DNA of 64,000 nucleotides, from NCBI RefSeq assembly GCF_000308875.1, contig NZ_BAGL01000063.1, forward strand, positions 124,001 through 188,000. The letters are read 5' to 3'. Every line of letters begins with the position of its first letter. Within the stretch, counting starts at the first letter, position 1. Origin of the DNA: Nocardia transvalensis NBRC 15921 (GTDB lineage Bacteria > Actinomycetota > Actinomycetes > Mycobacteriales > Mycobacteriaceae). This document shows positions 16,335 through 25,435 of this stretch, one piece after another. The position numbers and the translations under genes are program-made. A model generated the notes under the pieces. That model saw only the letters and a list, made by a program, of their open reading frames with translations. It had not been told where the DNA came from and made no database searches.

Positions 16335-16946
16335 GTGCCGAATCTCTCCCTCGCCGAAAGTGATTCGTTCGGTGTTTTGCCGAGCGATCGCCGGATGTCA
16401 TGGAGAATCGGTGCGGTGACTTCGCCCCTGGATCGGATCCGGAAACTCGTCCCGCCTCCCTCGCCAGCTCCGGATACGGATTGGCGCACCGTGGAGCGTG
16501 CGCTGGGGTTCCCGTTGCCCACGGATTACAAGGAGTTCATCGATACCTACGGGAGCAGCCGCTGGGAGGACTACCTCCACGTCATGGCTCCGGGCTGCCC
16601 CAACGACCGCTACGACCTCTTCGCCTGGAAGGACTGGCAGACCGAGGCGATGGAGGACCTGTGGGCGGTCGAGCCGAGGCCGGCCGAATTGCAGGAGGCG
16701 GGCACCCGCATCGTTCCCTGGGCGACCACCGACAACGGCGAGATGCTCTACTGGCTGATCCGGCCGGGGAAGCGGCCCGAGGAGTGGACCGTCATGATCA
16801 ACGAGGGCCGCGGGCCACAGTGGGAGCACATCCCCCACTCCTGCACCCAGTTCCTCGCCGCCGCGCTCGCCGGAGACCTGCGCCCGGTTCTGTTGTCGGA
16901 GAAGCAGTTTCCCCTCCCGGTGCACAAGGTCGTGCCGGTCAACTGA
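16335..16946 (+). CDS. SMI1/KNR4 (SUKH) family protein
   Basis: Up to 203 residues; likely starts are ATG at 16395 or GTG at 16416 (VTSPLDRIRKLVPPP). The SUKH core is DWRTVERALGFPLPTDYKEFIDTYG, the conserved helix-loop of SMI1/KNR4 domains, followed by LFAWKDW and PWATTDNGEMLYWLIRPGK. SUKH proteins often act as immunity proteins for polymorphic toxins or as partners in defence loci. It lies 73 bp upstream of the TIR protein in the same direction; whether they act together is unknown. Confidence 0.82.
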   Translation: MPNLSLAESDSFGVLPSDRRMSWRIGAVTSPLDRIRKLVPPPSPAPDTDWRTVERALGFPLPTDYKEFIDTYGSSRWEDYLHVMAPGCPNDRYDLFAWKDWQTEAMEDLWAVEPRPAELQEAGTRIVPWATTDNGEMLYWLIRPGKRPEEWTVMINEGRGPQWEHIPHSCTQFLAAALAGDLRPVLLSEKQFPLPVHKVVPVN

Positions 16947-17019
16947 GGCGTAGCGTCCCTGGCTGAGGTCGCGGCATACTGGAAGGTCCTTTTGTCGTCG
17001 GCCTCAGCATGGGAAGACA

Positions 17020-17769
17020 ATGATCGATCCGTCCTACGGTGGCCCTGTTGTCGTACACCTACCCGGAAGAAGCGCCCGAATCGGCTACTACGACGATGAC
17101 GAATACGTCGACGGCCGCGATCAGGCCGTCATCTACTATTGTGAGCCCGGGCTCATGCACGCGACGATGTTCAAGTTCGTAGACTACGAGCACGTCTTTC
17201 CGATCGACACGGATTCGCTGTTGACTCGGCGCCAAGCGATTTCTCGAATCCTCGGTAGAGCCGCCCGTGAGGGCGAATGGAACCATAGACGCCGGTACGA
17301 GCTGACACTGGAGTATTCGTACATCAACTCACAGCTGGTCAATCGGATGGCCAACGCACGACTCAACGAGGGCAAGCCAGGCGGCAGACAGATATTCATC
17401 TCGCACTCCTCCCTCGACAAGGACCTCGCGCTCTGGCTGTCAGTCGATCTCGCGAACCAAGGACACCGGCCGTGGCTCGACGAATGGGAGATACGAGCCG
17501 GAGAGTCCATCCCCCTGAAGATCTCGGAAGGGATCGATCACTGCGACTATCTAGTCCTCATGCTCAGCCCGAACTCCGTGAAATCCGGATGGGTGGAGCG
17601 GGAGTGGTCCGCCAAGTACTGGACCGAGGTGGAAAACGGGGCCGTCGCAGTCGTTCCCGCGCTCCTGAAGGACTGCGAGATCCCCACGCTGCTCAGAACG
17701 AAGAAGTACGCCGATTTCAGGAGTGCGTACCGCAGCGGGCTGGAGCAGATCCTGGACGCGATTCGCTGA
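17020..17769 (+). CDS. TIR-domain protein with novel N-terminal region
   Basis: 249 residues. Residues 122-245 form a TIR domain: IFISHSS at 125-131, LANQGHRPWLDEWEIRAGES at 144-162, and SPNSVKSGW followed by VEREW, where Glu195 sits in the S-x-W-x3-E position used for NAD+ hydrolysis by catalytic bacterial TIRs. Residues 1-120 are an unrecognised alpha/beta domain (IGYYDDDEYVDGRDQAVIYY). Catalytic TIR proteins commonly serve in anti-phage systems as NADases. A CATACT hexamer near 16973 may be its own promoter. GC is lower than that of the neighbours. Confidence 0.85.
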   Translation: MIDPSYGGPVVVHLPGRSARIGYYDDDEYVDGRDQAVIYYCEPGLMHATMFKFVDYEHVFPIDTDSLLTRRQAISRILGRAAREGEWNHRRRYELTLEYSYINSQLVNRMANARLNEGKPGGRQIFISHSSLDKDLALWLSVDLANQGHRPWLDEWEIRAGESIPLKISEGIDHCDYLVLMLSPNSVKSGWVEREWSAKYWTEVENGAVAVVPALLKDCEIPTLLRTKKYADFRSAYRSGLEQILDAIR

Positions 17770-17776
17770 GAAAGCC

Positions 17777-17812
17777 CGAAGGGCCACTGCTGGGGACAGC
17801 AGCGGCCCTTCG
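17777..17812. terminator. bidirectional terminator between TIR gene and ilvC
   Basis: Hairpin CGAAGGGCC / GGCCCTTCG enclosing an inner CTGCTG/CAGCAG stem. It lies 8 bp after the TIR stop and 15 bp from the ilvC stop, serving two convergent genes. Confidence 0.75.
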
Positions 17813-17826
17813 AATATCGCTGAGAC

Positions 17827-18840
<1,014 letters not shown>

Positions 18841-18881
18841 TTTGCTATCCCTTCTCGGATTTCTCTGTATAAGCGTTGTGG

Positions 18882-18906
18882 TTCCCGGCCAAAAGCGTGC
18901 CGGGAA
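18882..18906. repeat. dispersed interrupted palindrome (copy 1)
   Basis: TTCCCGGC-9 nt-GCCGGGAA with the conserved centre CAAAAGCGT. This family recurs at 24358, 24393, 45661, 50287, 50330, 50511 and 53404. Here it lies between ilvN and ilvC and could fold in the mRNA. Confidence 0.75.
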
Positions 18907-18924
18907 ACGAGCCCCGGCGTGCCG

Positions 18925-18984
18925 GGAAAACATGTTCAGCTCAGCGCGTCGCTGGGAGAACACGTTCGGTTCAGCGCGTCGCCG
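18925..18984. repeat. 30-bp tandem duplication at the ilvN end
   Basis: Two 30-bp units (18925-18954 and 18955-18984) starting GGAAAACA/GGAGAACA and ending TCAGCGCGTCGCYG. The second unit includes the ilvN stop codon and last four codons, so the duplication has copied gene-end sequence outward. Confidence 0.7.
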
Positions 18985-19474
18985 TGATGGACTTGGGTCC
19001 ACGTCCGACGGCCACGACGCCGGACTGCACGATCTCCCGGATCCCGTACGGTTCCAGCATTCGGAGCAGTGCGTCGAGCTTCGACCGGGTGCCGGTCGCC
19101 TCGATGGTGAGCGCGTCGGGCGACACGTCGATGACCTTAGCCCGGAACAGGTTCACCGATTCGATCACCTGGGTGCGCACGCTCGCGTCGGCCCGCACCT
19201 TCACCAGGATCAGTTCGCGGGCCACCGAGCTGTCGGCGTCCTGCTCCACGATCTTGATGACGTTGACCAGCTTGTTCAGCTGCTTGGTGACCTGCTCGAG
19301 CGGCAGGTCCTCGACCGTCACGACGATGGTCATGCGCGAGATGTCCTTCACCTCGGTGCCGCCGACCGCGAGCGATTCGATATTGAAGCCGCGCCGGGAG
19401 AACAGGCTCGCCACGCGGGCCAGCACGCCCGGCTTGTCCTCCACGAGCACGCTCAGGGTGTGGGTTGTACTCAC
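18971..19474 (-). CDS. ilvN: acetolactate synthase small (regulatory) subunit
   Basis: 167 residues from GTG at 19474, overlapping the ilvB stop by 4 bp (GTGA). The N-terminal ACT domain is HTLSVLVEDKPGVLARVASL ... GFNIESLAVG, which binds valine for feedback inhibition; the C-terminal domain (RELILVKVRAD...VIDVSPDALTIEATG) contacts and activates the large subunit. Length is normal for the family. Its last codons lie in a 30-bp duplication. Confidence 0.97.
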   Translation of the reverse strand: MSTTHTLSVLVEDKPGVLARVASLFSRRGFNIESLAVGGTEVKDISRMTIVVTVEDLPLEQVTKQLNKLVNVIKIVEQDADSSVARELILVKVRADASVRTQVIESVNLFRAKVIDVSPDALTIEATGTRSKLDALLRMLEPYGIREIVQSGVVAVGRGPKSITATR

Positions 19475-21393
19475 TGTTCGGTCCCCTTCTGGGCCTTTTC
19501 GTGGGACATGGCCTCGTGGATCACGGCGGGCTCGGCCACGGCCTCGTCGTCGTCGAACAGCGGACGGATGCCGCGGGCGGCCATGATCTCGTCGTTGGAG
19601 GTGCCGGCGGCGACCATCGGCCACACCTGCGCGTCCTTGCCGACGATGAAGTCGATCACCACGGGGCGGTCGTTGATGGACTGCGCCTCGCGGATGGCGG
19701 CCTCGACGTCCTCTTCCTTCTCCACCCGGATACCGTGGCAGCCCAGGGCCTCCGCGAGCTTCACGAAGTCGGGGATGCGCAGGGTGTGGGTGCCCAGATC
19801 GGTGTTGGAGTAGCGCTGCTCGTAGAACAGGGTCTGCCACTGGCGGACCATGCCGAGGTTGCCGTTGTTGATCAGCGCGACCTTGATCGGCACGCCCTCG
19901 ACGGCACAGGTGGCCAGCTCCTGGTTGGTCATCTGGAAGCAGCCGTCGCCGTCGACCGCCCAGACCTCCTTCTCGGGCGCGCCCATCTTGGCGCCCATGG
20001 CCGCTGGGACGGCGTAGCCCATGGTGCCCAGACCACCGGAATTCAGCCAGGTGCGCGGCTTCTCGTACTTGATGAACTGCGCGGCCCACATCTGGTGCTG
20101 GCCCACGCCCGCGACGTACACCGCGTCCGGTCCGGCCAGTTCGCCCAACTTCTCGATGACGAACTCGGGCGACAGCGAACCGTCGCTCGACGGGGTCCAG
20201 CCCAGCGGGTACTGCTTGCGGACACCGTCGAGGTAGGTCCACCACTCCGAGAGTTCCAGCAGCGGCGCACCTTTGGCAGCGGGATCGGACTTCAAGGTTT
20301 CTATCAGCTCCGCGATGACCTCGCGGCAGTCGCCCACGATCGGCACGTCGGCGTGCCGGTTCTTGCCGATCTCGGCGGGATCGATATCGGCGTGGATGAC
20401 CCGGGCGTGCGGGGCGAACGAGTCGAGCTGACCGGTGACGCGGTCGTCGAAGCGCGCGCCGAGAGTGATCAGCAGGTCCGACTTCTGCAGCGCCGCAACG
20501 GCTCCCACCGTGCCGTGCATACCGGGCATGCCCATGTTCAGCTGGTGGCTGTCGGGGAACGAGCCGCGGGCCATCAGGGTGGTGACCACCGGGATGCCGG
20601 TCATCTCGGCCAGTTCCAGCAGCTCCTTGGAGGCGTCCGCCTTGATCACGCCGCCGCCGACGTAGAGCACGGGGGACTTCGACTCCATGATCATGCGGGC
20701 GGCCTCGCGCACCTGCTTACCGTGCGGCTTGGTGACCGGACGGTAGCCGGGCAGCCGCATCTCCGGCGGCCAGGTGAAGGTGGTCTGCGCCTGCAGCACA
20801 TCCTTCGGGATGTCGACGAGCACCGCGCCCGGACGTCCGGTGGAGGCCAGGTGGAATGCCTCGGCGATCATGCGCGGGATGTCGATCGGGTCGTTGACCA
20901 GGAAGTTGTGCTTCGTGACCGGCATGGTGATGCCGGAGATGTCGGCCTCCTGGAAACCGTCCGTACCGATGAGCGAGCGCGCGACCTGACCGGTGATGGC
21001 CACCAGCGGCACCGAGTCCATCTGGGCGTCGGCGATCGGGGTGACCAGGTTGGTCGCGCCCGGACCGGACGTCGCCATGCAGACGCCGACCTTGCCGGTG
21101 GCCTGCGCGTATCCGGTCGCGGCGTGACCCGCGCCCTGCTCGTGCCGGACGAGGACGTGACGCACCTTGGTGGAATCGAACAGCGGATCGTAGACCGGGA
21201 GTACCGCACCCCCCGGAATACCGAAGATCGTGTCGACACCGAGCTCCTCGAGGGACCGGACGACCGACTGCGCGCCGGTCACCTTCTCGGGCGGGACCTG
21301 GCGGCGGATTCCGGATGCCGCCGGTGTCGGCTGGTTGGCCGAAGGCGCGGGCCTGCGAGCCGAGGGCCCGGGCCGTGCGGTAGGTGCGCTCAC
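19471..21393 (-). CDS. ilvB: acetolactate synthase large (catalytic) subunit
   Basis: 640 residues from GTG at 21393 (MSAPTARPG, as in mycobacterial IlvB1) with AAGGAAA upstream. Thiamine-diphosphate enzyme: catalytic Glu in LVRHEQGAGHAATGYA, FAD/middle domain, and ThDP-binding DGDGCFQMTNQELATC...NNGNLGMVRQWQ. The proline-rich first 40 residues are typical for actinobacteria. It condenses two pyruvates, or pyruvate with 2-oxobutyrate, as the first common step of valine/leucine/isoleucine synthesis. Transcription is probably controlled by the leader and attenuator at 21444-21561. Confidence 0.97.
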   Translation of the reverse strand: MSAPTARPGPSARRPAPSANQPTPAASGIRRQVPPEKVTGAQSVVRSLEELGVDTIFGIPGGAVLPVYDPLFDSTKVRHVLVRHEQGAGHAATGYAQATGKVGVCMATSGPGATNLVTPIADAQMDSVPLVAITGQVARSLIGTDGFQEADISGITMPVTKHNFLVNDPIDIPRMIAEAFHLASTGRPGAVLVDIPKDVLQAQTTFTWPPEMRLPGYRPVTKPHGKQVREAARMIMESKSPVLYVGGGVIKADASKELLELAEMTGIPVVTTLMARGSFPDSHQLNMGMPGMHGTVGAVAALQKSDLLITLGARFDDRVTGQLDSFAPHARVIHADIDPAEIGKNRHADVPIVGDCREVIAELIETLKSDPAAKGAPLLELSEWWTYLDGVRKQYPLGWTPSSDGSLSPEFVIEKLGELAGPDAVYVAGVGQHQMWAAQFIKYEKPRTWLNSGGLGTMGYAVPAAMGAKMGAPEKEVWAVDGDGCFQMTNQELATCAVEGVPIKVALINNGNLGMVRQWQTLFYEQRYSNTDLGTHTLRIPDFVKLAEALGCHGIRVEKEEDVEAAIREAQSINDRPVVIDFIVGKDAQVWPMVAAGTSNDEIMAARGIRPLFDDDEAVAEPAVIHEAMSHEKAQKGTEQ

Positions 21394-21443
21394 CGTCTTT
21401 TCCTTACTGCTTGTCGTTCTGGTCACAGAACTTGCCTGAACAT

Positions 21444-21477
21444 AAAAAAGCCCCCGACAGCCGAAGCTGATCGAGGG
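21444..21477 (-). terminator. attenuator terminator of the ilv operon
   Basis: Reading on the minus strand: CCCTCGATCAG-cuucgg-CTGTCGGGGG stem with one bulge and one G-U pair, followed by CTTTTTT. It lies ~50 bp before the ilvB start and after the leader peptide, so it is an intrinsic terminator inside the ilv leader. Confidence 0.8.
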
Positions 21478-21513
21478 TGGCGCGTCGCAGCTGCGAGCTT
21501 GACGTTGTCAGGC

Positions 21514-21561
21514 TCAGCGCTGGACGCGCCGGCCGATTACGAGAAGCTCGATTCGATTCAC
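21514..21561 (-). CDS. ilv leader peptide (15 residues)
   Basis: GTG-started frame encoding MNRIELLVIGRRVQR, with Ile, Leu, Leu, Val, Ile and Val among 15 residues: six codons for the end products of the pathway. Downstream, segment GGCGCGTC inside the peptide (plus-strand 21523-21530) pairs exactly with 21479-21486, and the next segment (AGCTG) can pair with the 5' arm of the terminator, giving the usual 1:2, 2:3 and 3:4 choices. Ribosome stalling on scarce Ile/Leu/Val-tRNA would cover segment 1 and prevent termination. The predicted transcription start falls at the GTG, so the leader mRNA may be leaderless. Too short for standard gene finders. Confidence 0.75.
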   Translation of the reverse strand: MNRIELLVIGRRVQR

Positions 21562-21568
21562 GCGCACG

Positions 21569-21598
21569 ACGGTATGCGCGCGAGAGCCGATGAGTCAA
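21569..21598 (-). promoter_or_regulatory. promoter of the ilvBNC operon
   Basis: On the minus strand TTGACT (21598-21593), an 18-bp spacer and TACCGT (21574-21569). The start point expected 7 bp later coincides with the GTG of the leader peptide. Confidence 0.65.
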
Positions 21599-21677
21599 AT
21601 TCCTTGACATCAGGTGTCCCATTATGTGAGACGGGGCGGTTTCGTCTGTCTGTCTACCGTGATGCGAGGATGGGGGT

Positions 21678-22205
21678 GTGTCATCGCCACATCAATCCGT
21701 GCCACCTGCTCGATCGTCCCACACCGCCGAGGGAGGATCGGATACGGGTCATGTGATCAGAATCCCCCGGCTCGGCCATGTGGGCGTTCTCATGCTGCTG
21801 TTCTGTGCGGCGTTCCCCTTCTTCGGGTGGCCGGCGGTGCTGTGGATTCTGTTCGCGATTCCGGCGGTGGTGGCGCTGTGGATCGAGCGGACGCGGACCA
21901 CGGTGTCCGATAGCGGGCTGGATCTGCGGACGCTCGTCGGGTCGCGGCATCTGGACTGGTCGCAGGTCAAGGGATTGCGCATCCCCAAGCGGGGATTCGT
22001 GCGAGCGCACCTGGTCGACGAGTCCGAGATCGCGTTGCCCGCGGTGAGTTACGACCGGCTGCGCCAGCTGGTGGAGTACTCCAGCGGCCGCATCCCCGAT
22101 CCCTTCGCCCAGCCGGAGACCGATGAGACGGTGCCGGTCCCGACCAGTGAGAAGGCCGAGGGCGAGGACGGCGGAGAGCCCGAAGGCGACACGAAGGCCG
22201 AGTAG
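21678..22205 (+). CDS. PH-domain membrane protein, Cfp6-like
   Basis: 175 residues from GTG at 21678 (GAGGATGGGGG upstream). Two hydrophobic segments at about 33-68 are followed by a bacterial PH_6-like domain (TTVSDSGLDLRTLVGSRHLDWSQVKGLRIP) and an acidic C-terminal tail. Position next to ilvB and sequence pattern match M. tuberculosis Rv3004 (low-molecular-weight antigen Cfp6). Role unknown. It is divergent from the ilv operon and shares the intergenic region with its promoter. Confidence 0.82.
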   Translation: MSSPHQSVPPARSSHTAEGGSDTGHVIRIPRLGHVGVLMLLFCAAFPFFGWPAVLWILFAIPAVVALWIERTRTTVSDSGLDLRTLVGSRHLDWSQVKGLRIPKRGFVRAHLVDESEIALPAVSYDRLRQLVEYSSGRIPDPFAQPETDETVPVPTSEKAEGEDGGEPEGDTKAE

Positions 22206-22313
22206 TAGCCCGGGAACAATCCGAGCACGTCGAGTGCTGACCCTGGTACCGAGACTCTCCCCTCGGGCGAGCCGCCTACCGGCGCATCTGCCCACTTCGC
22301 GCGGGAGTACCGT

Positions 22314-22357
22314 GGAATCGCCGCCGCGACACCCTCGCCACCAGCCCTGGCGATTCC
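22314..22357. other. inverted repeat in the ilvD leader
   Basis: GGAATCGCC (22314-22322) and GGCGATTCC (22349-22357), a 9-bp stem with a 26-nt loop, 70 bp before the ilvD start. It may fold in the leader mRNA; no leader peptide rich in branched-chain residues was found here. The rest of 22206-22429 shows nothing else. Confidence 0.4.
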
Positions 22358-22429
22358 GTACCCGGCACTATGCACGCCTCCCCCGAGCACGGCAGTGCCG
22401 ACCAGCCGACCGACCGAGGACCGATACAG

Positions 22430-24271
22430 ATGCCACCGCTTCGTTCACGAACCACCACAGCCGGACGCAATGCCGCGGGCGCTCGCGCGCTCTGGCGGGC
22501 GACCGGCCTCACCGACTCCGACTTCGGTAAGCCGATCGTCGCCATCGCGAACTCCTACACGCAGTTCGTGCCGGGACACGTGCACCTGAAGGACGTCGGT
22601 GAGATCGTGGCCGACGCGGTACGGGCCGCGGGTGGCGTGCCGCGCGAATTCCACACCATCGCGGTGGACGACGGGATCGCCATGGGGCACGGCGGCATGC
22701 TGTACTCGCTGCCCAGCCGCGAGATCATCGCCGATTCGGTGGAGTACATGGCCAACGCGCACACCGCCGACGCGCTGGTGTGCATCTCCAACTGCGACAA
22801 GATCACCCCGGGCATGCTGAACGCCGCCATGCGGCTCAACATCCCGGCCGTGTTCGTGTCGGGTGGTCCGATGGAGGCCGGGAAGGCCGTGGTCGTCGGC
22901 GGTGTCGCGCAGGCGCCCACCGACCTGATCACCGCCATCTCGGCCAGCGCCTCGAGCAATGTCACCGACGACGGCCTGTCCGAGGTCGAGCGCAGCGCGT
23001 GCCCGACCTGCGGGTCCTGTTCGGGCATGTTCACCGCGAACTCGATGAACTGCCTCACCGAGGCGCTGGGTCTCGCGCTGCCGGGCAACGGCTCGACCCT
23101 GGCCACGCATTCCGCGCGCCGGGCGCTGTTCGAGCGGGCCGGAGCCACCATCGTCGATATCGCCACCCGCTACTACCGCGACGACGACGAGTCGGTGCTG
23201 CCGCGAAATATCGCGAACGAGAAGGCTTTCCGCAACGCGATGGCGCTGGACGTGGCGATGGGCGGCTCCACCAACACGGTGCTGCACACGCTCGCCGCCG
23301 CGCAGGAGGGCGAGATCGACTTCACCCTCGACACCATCGACGAGATCTCGCGCCGCGTGCCGTGCCTGTCGAAGGTCTCGCCCAACTCCGACTATCACAT
23401 GGAGGACGTGCACCGCGCCGGCGGCATCCCCGCGATCCTCGGCGAGCTGCGCCGCGCGGGGCTGCTGGAGACCGAGGTCAGCACCGTGCACACTCCGACC
23501 ATCGACGAGTGGCTGGACACGTGGGACATCCGCTCCGGCAAGGCTTCCGAAGAGGCCCTGGAGCTGTTCCACGCCGCGCCGGGCGGGGTGCGCACCACCA
23601 CGCCGTTCTCCACCGACAACCGGTGGTCGTCGCTGGACACCGACGCCGCGGGCGGATGCATCCGCGACCTCGAGCACGCGTACACGGTCGAGGGCGGCCT
23701 GTGCGTGCTGCGCGGCAATATCGCTCCGGACGGCGCGATCCTCAAGACCGCGGGTATCGATGAGGACCTGTTCACCTTCGAGGGTCCGGCCGTGGTGGTC
23801 GAGTCCCAGGAGGCGGCGGTGTCGGCCATCCTCGGCAAGGAGATCAAGCCGGGCGATGTGGTCGTGGTCCGCTACGAGGGTCCCTCCGGCGGGCCGGGCA
23901 TGCAGGAGATGCTGCACCCGACCTCGTTCCTGAAGGGTCTGGGCCTGGGTAAGCAGTGCGCGCTGATCACCGACGGCCGCTTCTCCGGCGGCACCTCCGG
24001 CCTGTCGATCGGCCACATCTCCCCCGAGGCCGCCTCGGGTGGCACCATCGGCCTGATCGAGAACGGCGACCGCATCCGCGTCGACGTGCACACCCGCGCC
24101 CTCGAATTGCTGGTTCCCGACGAGGTTCTCGCCGAGCGGCGCGCGAAAATGGAAGCGTCCGAACGGCCTTGGCAGCCCGTCGGCCGCGACCGCCCCGTCA
24201 CCACCGCCCTGCGCGCCTACGCCGCCCTGGCCACCTCGGCCGACAAGGGCGCCGTCCGCCGGGTGCCGTAA
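22430..24271 (+). CDS. ilvD: dihydroxy-acid dehydratase
   Basis: 613 residues from ATG at 22430 (MPPLRSRTTTAGRNAAGARA, aligning with E. coli IlvD); an in-frame ATG at 22370 is less likely. Iron-sulfur ligands are in SNCDKITPGM and CPTCGSCSGMFTANSMNCL; the C-terminal DGRFSGGTSGLSIGHISPEA is the family signature. It dehydrates 2,3-dihydroxyisovalerate and the isoleucine-pathway analogue, the step after IlvC. It lies outside the ilvBNC operon and ends at a strong terminator. Confidence 0.97.
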   Translation: MPPLRSRTTTAGRNAAGARALWRATGLTDSDFGKPIVAIANSYTQFVPGHVHLKDVGEIVADAVRAAGGVPREFHTIAVDDGIAMGHGGMLYSLPSREIIADSVEYMANAHTADALVCISNCDKITPGMLNAAMRLNIPAVFVSGGPMEAGKAVVVGGVAQAPTDLITAISASASSNVTDDGLSEVERSACPTCGSCSGMFTANSMNCLTEALGLALPGNGSTLATHSARRALFERAGATIVDIATRYYRDDDESVLPRNIANEKAFRNAMALDVAMGGSTNTVLHTLAAAQEGEIDFTLDTIDEISRRVPCLSKVSPNSDYHMEDVHRAGGIPAILGELRRAGLLETEVSTVHTPTIDEWLDTWDIRSGKASEEALELFHAAPGGVRTTTPFSTDNRWSSLDTDAAGGCIRDLEHAYTVEGGLCVLRGNIAPDGAILKTAGIDEDLFTFEGPAVVVESQEAAVSAILGKEIKPGDVVVVRYEGPSGGPGMQEMLHPTSFLKGLGLGKQCALITDGRFSGGTSGLSIGHISPEAASGGTIGLIENGDRIRVDVHTRALELLVPDEVLAERRAKMEASERPWQPVGRDRPVTTALRAYAALATSADKGAVRRVP

Positions 24272-24288
24272 GCAGTTTCCGAGACGCG

Positions 24289-24320
24289 AAAGCCGGGACC
24301 TCGCAAGGGGTCCCGGCTTT
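24289..24320 (+). terminator. ilvD terminator
   Basis: Perfect 12-bp stem AAAGCCGGGACC / GGTCCCGGCTTT with an 8-nt loop, 17 bp after the ilvD stop; the A-run and T-run at the ends would allow function in both directions. Confidence 0.85.
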
Positions 24321-24357
24321 CTGTGTCCCACGCACGTCCTAGGCAGACCGCCTCTCG

Positions 24358-24419
24358 TTTTCCGGCGTGCTTTTGGCCGGAATCTCCAGATGGATTCCGG
24401 CCAAAAGCACGCCGGAAAA
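24358..24419. repeat. two dispersed palindromes in head-to-head array
   Basis: Copies 2 and 3 of the dispersed element form one large inverted repeat: 27-bp arms (24358-24384 and 24393-24419) are exact reverse complements, separated by 8 bp. Each arm is itself TTCCGGC-9 nt-GCCGGAA. It lies between the ilvD terminator and the doxX 3' end. Confidence 0.85.
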
Positions 24420-24458
24420 TGGTGAGGGGCGCGTGCTGGATGGTGCGTGGCGGTCGGT

Positions 24459-25310
24459 CTAGTCGATGGTGCCGACGAAGGGGTTGCCGCCGTGGAGGAC
24501 CAGCCAGCCTCCGATGGCGGCGGCGATGGCGAGGATCAGGACCACGAAGGAGCCCCAGGCGGGGCGGGTGGCCCAGCCGCGGTTGCGGTCGAAGGACAGG
24601 CGGCCGGGGCCGGTGAGGATGATGGTCGCGGCGAGGCCCGCGAGGATCGCCTCCAATTCCGTGGTCTTGTACTGGAATCCGGGGGCCATGCCCTGTTTCC
24701 AGAGCCAGGCGTCGATGATCGAGGCCAGGACGGCGCCTGCGGCCAGCGGGGTGGCGAGGCCCAGGACGAGCAGTGCGCCGCCGCCCACCTCGGAGACCAC
24801 GAGCATGGCCGTCGACAGGTCGATGTGCTTCCAGCCGCCCTGCTCCAGCATATGTTTGGTGCCGTCGAGGCCCGGGCCGTGGAACCAGCCCGCCAGCTTC
24901 TGCGTGCCGTGGTAGAGGAAGGTGACGCCGACGATCCAGCGCAGGGCGAGCAGGCCGAGATCCAGTGTGCCCCGCCGCGTGTCCCGGCGGCGGAGGCGTC
25001 CGGTCTCGGCGGTGGCCGGTGCGGGCGGGATGGTGGCGAAGGCGTAGGTCGAACTGTCCGCGTCGGCGGACGCCGCCGGTGCGCTCTGCTCCGTCGCGCC
25101 GGCGGCCGGAACCTCCGGATCCAAGCCGAGATCGTCGTCGGTGCGCGGCACATCCTTGCCCGTCGCCGGCTGGACCGGCGGAAACTCACCCGTGGGATTG
25201 TCGTAGGGACTGCTGGCCGTCGGACCGGTTGCCGCGGCCCCCAATGCGTCGGGGCCGGCCTTCGCGGGCGGCTCGTTCGACTCCGGTGTCTGATTCGGCT
25301 TGTCCGTCAC
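24459..25310 (-). CDS. DoxX-family membrane protein
   Basis: 283 residues from GTG at 25310. The first ~120 residues are Pro/Ala/Asp-rich and probably disordered; four membrane segments follow, with the DoxX signature LLALRWIVGVTFLYHGTQKL and GGALLVLGLATPLAAG. Context and pattern match M. tuberculosis Rv3005c, the DoxX subunit reported to form a membrane oxidoreductase complex with SodA and SseA in detoxifying radicals. Partners are not in this window. Confidence 0.85.
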   Translation of the reverse strand: MTDKPNQTPESNEPPAKAGPDALGAAATGPTASSPYDNPTGEFPPVQPATGKDVPRTDDDLGLDPEVPAAGATEQSAPAASADADSSTYAFATIPPAPATAETGRLRRRDTRRGTLDLGLLALRWIVGVTFLYHGTQKLAGWFHGPGLDGTKHMLEQGGWKHIDLSTAMLVVSEVGGGALLVLGLATPLAAGAVLASIIDAWLWKQGMAPGFQYKTTELEAILAGLAATIILTGPGRLSFDRNRGWATRPAWGSFVVLILAIAAAIGGWLVLHGGNPFVGTID

Positions 25311-25435
25311 GGGGTCAGAGTATGACGGGTCGGGGGTCCGAGCGCTGTGCGACAGCGGCGTGTCCCGACGCACCCGCCGCCGCGCGCCAACCCCCGTGTG
25401 AGCGCATCCGGCGGTATTTCCGTAACGTCTGGGCC

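Noticed and set aside
19465..21756. 763-residue plus-strand frame opposite ilvN/ilvB
   Set aside because: Antisense shadow of IlvN and IlvB; His/Asp/Arg-rich with no domain.
22445..24331. 628-residue minus-strand frame opposite ilvD
   Set aside because: Antisense shadow caused by high third-position GC; ilvD is unambiguous.
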